Shown in pieces: positions 1 to 6,271 of a stretch of DNA of 8,994 nt. A program made the position numbers and the translations under genes. The stretch is from JBDTMT01 sp033764095 (GTDB lineage Bacteria > Desulfobacterota > Binatia > HRBIN30 > CADEER01). The stretch is from NCBI GenBank assembly GCA_033764095.1, contig JANRJF010000325.1, positions 1-8,994 on the forward strand. Direction: 5' to 3'. The stretch's first letter is position 1. Every line of letters starts with the position of its first letter. The notes beneath the pieces were generated by a model. The model did no database searches. It was not told the origin of the DNA and was given only the letters and a program-made list of their open reading frames with translations.

Positions 1-2478
1 TTCCCCGGCATCGTGCGCTCGTGGTCGGACACCTTCGACGGCCTCGACCAGTTCAACACCGCCGAGAACGACCAGAGCAGCAACTGGGGCACGCAGGGCG
101 CCGACGCCGGCAAGTACGCCAACAGCGACATCTGGGCGATCCGCATCGTCGGCATGGAGCCCGGCACGCATCGCAGCTACGGCCCCAACGGCGGCCCGAG
201 CGGCGGACAGAACTTCGCCAGCCACGCGATGGAACGCCTGCGCATCCTCGGCGAGGTGCCGCTGCGCAAGTTCGACGTCATGCAGCGACCGGTCCTCGAC
301 GCGGAGGGCAATCCCGACACCAGCTTCCTGGTGAAGATCCCGGCCGATACGCCCTTCACCTTCCAGACCCTCGACCGCAACGGCATGGTGCTCAACATGG
401 CGCAGACCTGGCACCAGGTGCGCCCCGGCGAGGTGCGCAACGACTGCGGCGGCTGCCACGCGCACAGCCAGCAGCCGCTCGACTTCGCCGGCACCGCCGC
501 CGCGGCGCCGACCTACCAGGTGCGCGACCTGAGCAAGACCACGCCGCTGCTGACGAAAACGGCGCAGGGTGATCCGTCGCTGCGCGAAGTGAACGCGCCG
601 CTGGTGACGGTCGAGTTCCTGCGCGACATCCGCCCCATCCTGCAGCGCAGCTGCGTGCCCTGTCACAGCGGCACCAGCGCGCCGGGCAACCTGCGCCTCG
701 ATCTCACCAGCCTGGTCGATGGCCAACTGCCCGGCGACTACGCCCGCCTCGCCGACGATTGGCAGGCGCGCTGGGGGTACCCGCCGGTGATCGGCGCCGG
801 CGCCGGATGGCGGCAGACCAACGCCAGCCGCTACATCAGGATGTTCCAGAGCCGCCGCAGCCTGCTGATGTGGAAGCTGTACGGCCAGCGGCTCGACGGC
901 TGGACCAACGCCGAACATCCGACCGAGACGACGCCGGGCAACGCCGCGACGCTGCCGGCCGGCGCCAACCCGAACGAGGCGGACCTCGACTTCACCGGTC
1001 AGATGATGCCGCCGCCGGGCAGCGGCGTGCCGCCGCTCAGCGAGGACGAGAAGATGCTGTTCGCGCGCTGGATCGATCTCGGCGCGCCGATCAACTGGGC
1101 CGACAACGGTGCCAACGCCTACGGCTGGTTCCTCGACGACCTGCGCCCGAGCCTCAACGTCTCGCTGCCGCGGCCGGGGATCAATGACGGACCGCTCACC
1201 GCCATCCGCCTCGGCGCCGCCGACGCCAACAGCGGCGTCGACTGGGCGAGCCTGTCGATCACCGCCGACTTTGCCGTCAACGGCCGCGCCGCCGGCGCGC
1301 AGCTCGCCGACCTGGCGGTGACCAGCGGCGACGGCATCCGCACACTGACCCTCACCGCGCCGATCGCCAGCCGCGGCACCAGCAACCTGCTCGTCACCGT
1401 CAAGGACGTGCAGGGCAACATCACCCGCGTCGCGCGCCGCTTCAGCGTGCAGGCGAGCGGTCCGAGCCCGACCCCGACCGCCACCCTTCCACCGACTGCG
1501 ACGCGTACCCCAACCGTGCCGCCGGCGACCGCCACCAGCACCGGCACGGCGACGCGCACCTTCACCCGCACCGTCACCGGCACGCCGACCGTCGCCGCGC
1601 AGCTCGCCGGCCGCGTGCGCTACTACCGCGGCGACCGCGCCGTTGCCGGCGTCACCCTGCCCGGCACCGTCAGTGGCAGCGACGGGACGTTCAGCGTCGG
1701 CAGCGGCGTCGGCGCGGCGGTGACGCTGCGCCCGCAGCGCAGCGGCGGCTTCAACGCTGGCGTCAGCGCGCTCGACGCGGCGCAGGTGCTGCAGGCCATC
1801 GCCGGGACACGCAGCTTCGACGCCGTGCAGACGCTCGCCTGCGATACGACCGGCAACGGCGCGCTGAGCACGCTCGACGCGACGCGCATCCTCGAGCTCA
1901 CCGTCGGCGCGCGCGGCGCCCTGCCGGTGGCGCAGGCGTGCGGCTCCGACTGGCTGTTCGTCCCCGAGCCGGCGCCCGCCGCCGGCCAGCAGGTAACGCA
2001 ACCGGCGATCGGCGGCACGTGCACCGCCGGCGCCATCAGCTTCACCGCCCTGCCCGGCTCGGCCAGCGGTCAGGACTTCCGCGCCGCGCTGTTCGGCGAC
2101 TGCACCGGCAACTGGGTCGCGGGCGGCGCGGCAGTCATGCGCGGCCGTGCGCAGCTCACCGTCGGGCCGGCGCTGGCGACGCGCGACCAGCTGCGCGTGC
2201 CGTTGCGCGTGCGCGGCGGCGGCGCGCTGGACCTGGTGCTGCGCGCCGACCCCACACGGCTGCGCTTTGCCACCGCGCGCGCGTCCTCCGGCGCGCTGCT
2301 GCGCGCCCATGCCGACGACGCCGGCCGCCTGCGCGTCGCCGCCGCCGGCGGCGCTGGGCTCGACGGCGTCCGCCTGACGCTGATCTTCGACCGCCTCGAC
2401 GCCGCCGCGTCACTCACCGATCTGCAGATCGACGGCGCCCGCGTCGACGACGCGCCGGCGCGCGTCGGCCGCCGCTGA
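1..2478 (+). CDS. Exported di-haem cytochrome c-like protein with dockerin/cohesin-like C-terminus (5' partial)
   Basis: The reading frame is open from base 1, so the true start and any signal peptide lie upstream; the GTG at 13 is just an internal codon. The first part contains a segment resembling the middle domain of the hydrazine synthase alpha-subunit family, ending in a haem c motif CGGCH (445-459). A second haem motif CVPCH (652-666) follows the phrase DIRPILQRS, typical of Planctomycete-type cytochrome c domains. An MMPPPGSG stretch (from 1003) and FARWIDLGAP close that domain; one of these Met residues could be an axial haem ligand. Next come an Ig-like region (about 1150-1455), a Thr/Pro linker (1462-1590), a dockerin-like region with two helical repeats and an EF-hand-like loop DTTGNGALSTLD (1765-1902), and a cohesin-like beta-rich end (about 2143-2435). 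Haem attachment implies function outside the cytoplasm. The redox role and substrate are unknown. Haem sites are certain as motifs; the C-terminal module names are inferred by eye. Confidence 0.85.
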   Translation, partial: FPGIVRSWSDTFDGLDQFNTAENDQSSNWGTQGADAGKYANSDIWAIRIVGMEPGTHRSYGPNGGPSGGQNFASHAMERLRILGEVPLRKFDVMQRPVLDAEGNPDTSFLVKIPADTPFTFQTLDRNGMVLNMAQTWHQVRPGEVRNDCGGCHAHSQQPLDFAGTAAAAPTYQVRDLSKTTPLLTKTAQGDPSLREVNAPLVTVEFLRDIRPILQRSCVPCHSGTSAPGNLRLDLTSLVDGQLPGDYARLADDWQARWGYPPVIGAGAGWRQTNASRYIRMFQSRRSLLMWKLYGQRLDGWTNAEHPTETTPGNAATLPAGANPNEADLDFTGQMMPPPGSGVPPLSEDEKMLFARWIDLGAPINWADNGANAYGWFLDDLRPSLNVSLPRPGINDGPLTAIRLGAADANSGVDWASLSITADFAVNGRAAGAQLADLAVTSGDGIRTLTLTAPIASRGTSNLLVTVKDVQGNITRVARRFSVQASGPSPTPTATLPPTATRTPTVPPATATSTGTATRTFTRTVTGTPTVAAQLAGRVRYYRGDRAVAGVTLPGTVSGSDGTFSVGSGVGAAVTLRPQRSGGFNAGVSALDAAQVLQAIAGTRSFDAVQTLACDTTGNGALSTLDATRILELTVGARGALPVAQACGSDWLFVPEPAPAAGQQVTQPAIGGTCTAGAISFTALPGSASGQDFRAALFGDCTGNWVAGGAAVMRGRAQLTVGPALATRDQLRVPLRVRGGGALDLVLRADPTRLRFATARASSGALLRAHADDAGRLRVAAAGGAGLDGVRLTLIFDRLDAAASLTDLQIDGARVDDAPARVGRR
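1462..1590 (+). repeat. Thr/Pro-rich low-complexity linker coding region
   Basis: This in-frame stretch of the first gene encodes about 43 residues dominated by Thr, Pro and Ala, with recurring TPT, TAT and TRT units. It separates the cytochrome and Ig-like part from the dockerin-like part. Such linkers join modules of exported proteins and are prone to slippage and length variation, so strain-to-strain differences are likely here. Confidence 0.7.
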
Positions 2479-2500
2479 CGCATCGCGCGCGGCGCGACCA

Positions 2501-2531
2501 GACCTCTGCCGCGATGGTCGCGGCACAGGTC
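2501..2531. terminator. Hairpin between convergent genes, likely bidirectional terminator
   Basis: Two 14-base arms, 2501-2514 and 2518-2531, are complementary apart from one mismatch, with a 3-base loop (TGG). The hairpin lies 22 bases past the stop of the first gene and overlaps the stop codon of the minus-strand gene ending at 2530. There is no T-run on either side, so it is not a textbook intrinsic terminator. In GC-rich genomes such U-less hairpins often mark the ends of convergent genes. Confidence 0.5.
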
Positions 2532-4209
2532 AGTCCGCCGCTGCGTGCACGCGTCGCAGGACACCCGCCGTGGCCAGCGCCACCACCGCCGCGGCGCCCT
2601 GCGCGGCGTCACCGCCACTCGCCTCCAGCATCGGCGCCCCCGCCAGCAGGCGCGCGGCGATGTCCGCCTGGCGGGCATCGAACCGGCGGCGCACGACGGC
2701 ACCGTCCTGGCGGCCGATCAACACCCCTACCGGCTCCGCCGACGGCGGCAGCGGCGTGCGGCCGGCCGCAACCGCCTCGATCGCCGGCAGCACGTCGGCG
2801 CGACAGCGGAGCAGACGGCACGCCGCACCGGCGGCGACCCGCAGACCCGGCCAGGCCTCCGGCGCCACCGTCTGCAGCGCCGCCGGAGCCAGCGCGGGAC
2901 CGTCGTCGGGCGCGTCGTGCACCTCCAGCTCCGCCTGCTCGACCGCGGCGAGATCGGCCAGCACGGCCGGCGAGGCCATGACCTCGGCCGCGAAGCGGTA
3001 CCGCTCGACGAACGCCGGCAGCGCGGCGCCGGCGGCGCCGAAGCGCCAGCCGCGCGGCGGATGCGCAGCGACGTAGTCGGCGATCAGCCGGTCGAAGCGC
3101 GCCGCGCCGAGCACCGCCGCCAGGGTCGGGAAGTTGTCGCGCAGGCCGTGCTGCAGACGGGAGAGGTAGGCCTCGCGATACACGCGCAGACCGCGCTCGC
3201 GCGCCACCGGCGTCGCGGCGGACAGCAGGGCGTCGGGGGGCGTCGATTCGCCCAGGACGGCGTCGAAGAACGCCGCGTGCCAGCTGGTTGCCGGCGGCGC
3301 GGACGAACCACCCGCCGGTCGCGACCGCAATGGAGCTCGGCGTGGAGGGACGGCGGGGCGCGCGGCGGGCGAGCCGCCGGCACTTGCGCCGGCATGGCGG
3401 CGCGCGGCGTCGTGCGCGCGCCGCGCGAGATCGAGCTCGGCGACCAGTTCGTCGAAGCTCGGCAGGCGCTCGTCGCGCTCGAGAATCGTGTGCGCGTGCG
3501 GAAAGCGCTCGCACGCCTGGCGATACAGCGCCCAGACCGGATCGGGCACCGGCGCGTCGTGCGTGTCGATGCGCACGTCGGGCAGCACGCGGTGGCCGGC
3601 GACGTGGAAGGAGACGACGTCTTCGGGCGCCAGCGCGTCGAGGTAGCGCTGCGGATCGTCGCCGAGGTTGGCGGCGTTGACGATCAGGTTGTTGACGTCG
3701 AGCAGCACGCCGCAGCCGGTGCGGGCGCAGAGCGCGGCGAGTAAGGCCGCCTCGTCCATCTCCGCGCCGGCGAAGGCGACGTAGGCCGAGGCGTTCTCCA
3801 GCACCAAGCGGCGGCCGAGGCGCTCCTGCACGTGCGCGACGCGTGCGGCGACGTGTTCGAGCGCGGCGCGCGTGCAGGCGATCGGCAGCAGGTCGTGCGA
3901 CTCGCAGCCGCGCCACGACGTCCAGCACAGGTGATCGCTGACGACGAGCGGATCGACCAGGTCGGCCAGCTCGCGCAGCGCGGCCAGATGCTCCTCGTCG
4001 AGCGGCGCGGCGCCGGCGATCGACAGGCTGACGCCGTGCAGCGCCAGCCGGTAGTCGGCGGCCAGGCGGTCGAGCATCTGGCGGGTGCGACCACCGACCG
4101 CCATGAAGTTCTCGGAGACCAGCTCCAGCCAGTCGACGCGCGGCCGAGCGTCGACCAGGTCGCCGAAGTAGCGGGGGCGAAAGCCGAGCCCGAACAACGG
4201 CGACGGCAT
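2530..4209 (-). CDS. Fused BufB-BufC: MNIO (DUF692) enzyme joined to DUF2063 partner domain
   Basis: The 559-residue product has two parts. Residues 1 to about 268 form a DUF692/MNIO domain (multinuclear non-haem iron-dependent oxidative enzyme). Family motifs are visible: LELVSENFM (28-36), LHGVSLS (57-63, H58), SDHLCW (91-96, H93), VLENASAY (136-143, E138), LLDVNN (169-174, D171), SFHVAGH (200-206, H202), DTHDAPVPD (215-223) and ILERDE (242-247). Together they supply the His, Asp, Glu and Asn residues expected of the iron site. An Ala/Pro/Arg-rich linker (about 269-307) leads to a DUF2063 (BufC-type) domain: VYREAYLSRLQHGLRDNFP at 343-361 and AAHPPRGW at 381-388. In characterised systems these are separate proteins: the MNIO modifies cysteines of a precursor peptide and BufC serves as precursor-recognition partner. 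Here they are one open frame. The gene starts 52 bases after the small four-Cys gene in the same orientation. No clear Shine-Dalgarno precedes the ATG at 4209. Family assignment is strong; the exact reaction is inferred. Confidence 0.9.
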   Translation of the reverse strand: MPSPLFGLGFRPRYFGDLVDARPRVDWLELVSENFMAVGGRTRQMLDRLAADYRLALHGVSLSIAGAAPLDEEHLAALRELADLVDPLVVSDHLCWTSWRGCESHDLLPIACTRAALEHVAARVAHVQERLGRRLVLENASAYVAFAGAEMDEAALLAALCARTGCGVLLDVNNLIVNAANLGDDPQRYLDALAPEDVVSFHVAGHRVLPDVRIDTHDAPVPDPVWALYRQACERFPHAHTILERDERLPSFDELVAELDLARRAHDAARRHAGASAGGSPAARPAVPPRRAPLRSRPAGGSSAPPATSWHAAFFDAVLGESTPPDALLSAATPVARERGLRVYREAYLSRLQHGLRDNFPTLAAVLGAARFDRLIADYVAAHPPRGWRFGAAGAALPAFVERYRFAAEVMASPAVLADLAAVEQAELEVHDAPDDGPALAPAALQTVAPEAWPGLRVAAGAACRLLRCRADVLPAIEAVAAGRTPLPPSAEPVGVLIGRQDGAVVRRRFDARQADIAARLLAGAPMLEASGGDAAQGAAAVVALATAGVLRRVHAAAD

Positions 4210-4220
4210 GCGAAGACGAG

Positions 4221-4253
4221 CGCCGCCGCGGCCGATGGATGACCGCGGCGGCG
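4221..4253 (-). promoter_or_regulatory. Intercistronic hairpin between the precursor and enzyme genes
   Basis: A perfect 11-bp inverted repeat, CGCCGCCGCGG (4221-4231) and CCGCGGCGGCG (4243-4253), encloses an 11-base loop. It fills most of the 52-base gap between the small precursor gene and the fused MNIO gene. The pairing is all G-C and no T-run follows. It could partly terminate transcription or protect the upstream mRNA, giving much precursor and little enzyme, as RiPP operons often need. The structure is seen; the role is inferred. Confidence 0.5.
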
Positions 4254-4261
4254 CCCCGCGC

Positions 4262-4510
4262 TCACATCTTCAGCTTGGCCGCTTCGGCCTCGGTCACCCA
4301 GGCGCCGCCGGCCTCGGTGCAGGCCTTCTCGTCGGTGATGTCGGCCACTTTGGTCCCGGCGCAGCTGCCCGAGTGGCCCTTCACGCTCGAGCCGCACGAC
4401 TTGCGGTAACAGGCCTTGGCATCGGCTGCCTGCGCGTCGGTGGACACCACGCCGGTCACCAGCGCCGCCACCGCCGTCGCGATCAACGCCCCGAACGACT
4501 TGTTGTTCAT
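4262..4510 (-). CDS. Bufferin-like RiPP precursor: small exported four-cysteine protein (BufA-like, DUF2282-like)
   Basis: The product has 82 residues. MNNKS is followed by a hydrophobic stretch (about 6-24) and AQA at 26-28, a good signal peptidase I site, so the mature part would be about 54 residues in the periplasm. It carries four cysteines at 34, 39, 50 and 64 in the contexts KACYRKSCG, GSCAGTK and KACTEAGGAW. A CY motif, an SCAG motif and a late Cys are the pattern of BufA/DUF2282-type bufferin precursors, whose cysteines are oxidised by an MNIO to thiooxazole-type copper-binding groups. The start at 4510 is chosen because AGGGAGG lies just before it; the frame extends upstream to 4603 but that extension has no such site. 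The fused MNIO-DUF2063 gene follows directly. Without its neighbour this would be only a hypothetical secreted Cys protein, so the assignment rests on the pairing plus the Cys pattern. Confidence 0.82.
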   Translation of the reverse strand: MNNKSFGALIATAVAALVTGVVSTDAQAADAKACYRKSCGSSVKGHSGSCAGTKVADITDEKACTEAGGAWVTEAEAAKLKM

Positions 4511-4514
4511 GCTT

Positions 4515-4521
4515 CCTCCCT
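4515..4521 (-). promoter_or_regulatory. Strong ribosome binding site of the bufferin-like precursor
   Basis: On the minus strand AGGGAGG is followed by a 4-base spacer and ATG at 4510. It is the clearest Shine-Dalgarno on this strand and decides the start of the precursor gene. It contrasts with the enzyme gene downstream, which has none that I can see, consistent with more precursor than enzyme being made. Confidence 0.7.
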
Positions 4522-4555
4522 GGTTCGGCACGGCCCGTCGCCGTGCGCACGTCCG

Positions 4556-4584
4556 AGTATGCGACGCGCACGCCGACGCGACAA
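4556..4584 (-). promoter_or_regulatory. Candidate sigma70-type promoter of the bufferin-like operon
   Basis: Minus-strand TTGTCG (4584-4579) and CATACT (4561-4556) are separated by exactly 17 bases; each matches the consensus at four of six positions. The predicted transcript would begin about 40 bases before the start codon. A 6-bp inverted repeat (GCACGG at 4528-4533, CCGTGC at 4541-4546) lies between the -10 box and the ribosome binding site and could be an operator or a leader hairpin. This is a pattern match only, in a GC-rich background. Confidence 0.4.
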
Positions 4585-4595
4585 GCGTGCGGACG

Positions 4596-4710
4596 GCCCC
4601 CATCCTGGCCTTCCCCCGCTCGCGCGGGGGAAGGAACCAGGCGCCGCTCGCTCCGCTTCCTCGCTCCGATCCCTTCCCCCGCGCGAGCGGGGGAAGGTCA
4701 GGATGGGGGC
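4596..4710. repeat. Palindromic intergenic repeat: 39-bp inverted arms, each itself a hairpin
   Basis: Arms 4596-4634 and 4672-4710 are reverse complements at 38 of 39 positions (the exception is G4608/T4698), with a 37-base centre. Within each arm CCTTCCCCCGC and GCGGGGGAAGG form an 11-bp hairpin with a 4-base loop (4609-4634 and 4672-4697). The structure resembles REP/BIME-like palindromic repeats that recur between genes in GC-rich bacteria. It lies 25 bases past the end of the HAD-PlsC gene and upstream of the bufferin promoter, so it may end the first transcript and insulate the second. The 4511-4735 gap holds this repeat and the promoter; I see no gene there. Confidence 0.85.
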
Positions 4711-4735
4711 ACAGCCTGTTCCCCGGCGCGAAGGC

Positions 4736-6157
4736 TCACGCCGCCAGCGTCGACTCGAACAGCCGCCGCACCTCGTCGACGTGCTTGTCGAGGTCCTTGC
4801 GCTTCCAGCTGGCGGTGGCGATCGGCTTGTGGACCACCACCTCGACCGTCGCCGGGCGCAGCACGACGCCGTACTTGGGCAGCACGTCGAGGGTGTTCTT
4901 GAAGACGATCGGCACCAGCGGGCGGCCGGCGGCCATGGCCAGGTGGAACGCGCCCTTCTTGAACTTGCCGAGCGTCGGGGTCGGGCTGCGCGTGCCCTCC
5001 GGGGCGATGACGATCGAGGTGCCCTGGCGCAGCGCCGCGATCGCCGGCTCCAGCGCGTGCACCGCCTGCTCGTGATTGAAGCGGTCGACGAAGATGGTGC
5101 CGCTGGCGGCGAAGATCGGGCCGAAGATCGGGTTCTTCTCCAGCTCCTTCTTGGCGATGCCGACGAAGTCGCGACGCAGCAGCTTGCAGAGCAGCAGCAT
5201 CTCGACCGCGCTCTGGTGGTTGAAGATGAACACCGCCGGGCGGTGCGACCACAGGTACTGCTCGCCCTGCACCTGCAGATCGACGCCGGCCAGCGCCGTG
5301 CCGAGCTCGCCCCAGGTGCTGACGGCGAGATTGACGCCGGCGCGCCAGCCACCGGCGAGCAGCGCCGCCGGCACGCTCAGCATCGACGCCGGCACCGCGC
5401 TGGCAACCGCGAGCGCGGTGCGCGCGATCTCGCCGGCGGTGGGCGTGCCGCGGCTGGTGAAGCGGCGCGCCGGCCAGCCGCGCTTGGCAGCCAGCGCCGC
5501 CAGGTTGCGATTCGGGTTGATCGGCCGCGGCCGGCCGACCAGGTCGAGCAGCGGCAGGTCCTCGTCGCTGTCGGTGTAGAAGAAGCTCTTGTCCATCTTG
5601 ATGCCGCGTGGCGCCGCGAAGTCGCGCGCCGCGGTCGCCTTGCCGACGCCGTAGCAGGTCGGATGGACGACGTTGCCGGTCAACGCGCCGTCGGCGATCT
5701 CCAGCCGCGTGCACATGACGTGCTCGATGCCGAGCTCGCGCGCCACCGGCATCACCTGGTAGGGCAGCGCCGACGACACCACCGCCACCGTGTGCCCCTT
5801 CTTCTGATGCGCGTGTACCAGCGCGCGTGACTCCGGGTAGATCGCGGTCGCCAGCGTCGAGGTGAAGAGCCGCTCGCCCATCTCGACCAGCTCGCTCTCG
5901 GCCATGCCTTTGAGTGCGCCGAGGGTCTCGGTGACGAAGCCGGAGAACCCCAGGCCGCCGAGCTGGAAGCGGGTCGCGGTCGCCATCCCCTGCGCCAGCG
6001 CCGCCGCGTCGAGCTTGCCGACCCGCACCAGCTCGCGCACGAACGCGGTCGCCGAGAAGCCGGCGATCAGCGTGCGGTCGAGGTCGAAGAAGGCGGCGAT
6101 CTGCGCACCGCCCGGCCCCTTGTCGATCGCGCCGGTGAGCGAGCTGTAGAGCGCCAT
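4736..6157 (-). CDS. HAD-IB family phosphatase fused to PlsC-type 1-acylglycerol-3-phosphate acyltransferase
   Basis: The product has 473 residues and two domains. The HAD domain (about 18-210) shows FFDLDRTL with D25 and D27 (motif I), VVSSA with S128 (motif II), K173, and YTDSDEDLP with D196 and D200 (motif III). The acyltransferase domain (about 295-445) shows FNHQSAVE (312-319), GTIFVDR (353-359), APEGTRS (385-391) and VPI (415-417). PlsC transfers a second acyl chain to lysophosphatidic acid, making phosphatidic acid at the inner membrane; the phosphatase substrate is unknown. This architecture matches Mycobacterium tuberculosis Rv2483c. The usual NHxSxxD motif reads NHQSAVE here, with Glu at 319 for Asp. 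Start 6157 is chosen because the upstream in-frame ATG (6196) lies inside a dispersed repeat. TATACG at 6171-6166 is a possible -10 box, implying a very short leader. No clear Shine-Dalgarno is seen. A segment about 245-290 rich in Ala, Val and Leu could associate with the membrane. Confidence 0.9.
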   Translation of the reverse strand: MALYSSLTGAIDKGPGGAQIAAFFDLDRTLIAGFSATAFVRELVRVGKLDAAALAQGMATATRFQLGGLGFSGFVTETLGALKGMAESELVEMGERLFTSTLATAIYPESRALVHAHQKKGHTVAVVSSALPYQVMPVARELGIEHVMCTRLEIADGALTGNVVHPTCYGVGKATAARDFAAPRGIKMDKSFFYTDSDEDLPLLDLVGRPRPINPNRNLAALAAKRGWPARRFTSRGTPTAGEIARTALAVASAVPASMLSVPAALLAGGWRAGVNLAVSTWGELGTALAGVDLQVQGEQYLWSHRPAVFIFNHQSAVEMLLLCKLLRRDFVGIAKKELEKNPIFGPIFAASGTIFVDRFNHEQAVHALEPAIAALRQGTSIVIAPEGTRSPTPTLGKFKKGAFHLAMAAGRPLVPIVFKNTLDVLPKYGVVLRPATVEVVVHKPIATASWKRKDLDKHVDEVRRLFESTLAA

Positions 6158-6177
6158 GGCTGTTGCGTATACCAAGA

Positions 6178-6210
6178 CGGAACCACGGATGAACACGGAT
6201 GAACACGGAT
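6178..6210 (+). repeat. Dispersed-type repeat, left inverted copy (GAACACGGAT units)
   Basis: This 33-bp stretch starts CGGAACCACGGAT and continues with two direct GAACACGGAT units. Its reverse complement recurs at 6734-6766 with two differences. It sits 20 bases upstream of the start codon of the HAD-PlsC gene. Read through as protein on the minus strand it gives SVFIRVHPWF, a familiar spurious peptide in automatic annotations of many bacteria, which marks it as a widespread dispersed repeat rather than coding sequence. Its mechanism of spread is unknown to me. Confidence 0.85.
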
Positions 6211-6271
6211 TTCGGTTGGCCGTAGCGACTGGTGCCGCGACTATTAGGGTCGCAAACGCTCAGACGGGGTC

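Noticed and set aside
1462..1590. Thr/Pro coding repeats as a DNA-level regulatory or recombination repeat
   Set aside because: The periodicity is explained by an in-frame low-complexity protein linker.
2545..3744. A 399-codon plus-strand open frame opposite the fused MNIO gene
   Set aside because: The minus strand carries conserved MNIO and DUF2063 motifs; this frame is a compositional mirror.
4262..4603. A longer form of the bufferin-like precursor starting at 4603
   Set aside because: The extra 31 residues would bury the signal peptide, run through the candidate promoter and lack a ribosome site, whereas AGGGAGG sits just before 4510.
4208..5830. A 540-codon plus-strand open frame across the bufferin precursor, the palindromic repeat and HAD-PlsC
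   Set aside because: It runs antisense to two well-supported genes and through a non-coding repeat, and its translation is Arg/Ala/Gly/Gln-rich without domains.
6158..6196. An N-terminal extension of HAD-PlsC to the ATG at 6196
   Set aside because: The added residues are partly translated dispersed repeat and family members begin near the 6157 start.
6178..6210. Tandem GAACACGGAT units as iterons or a CRISPR-like array
   Set aside because: There are only about three contiguous 10-base units with no spacers and no replication or cas genes; the inverted partner copy and familiar spurious peptide point to a dispersed repeat.
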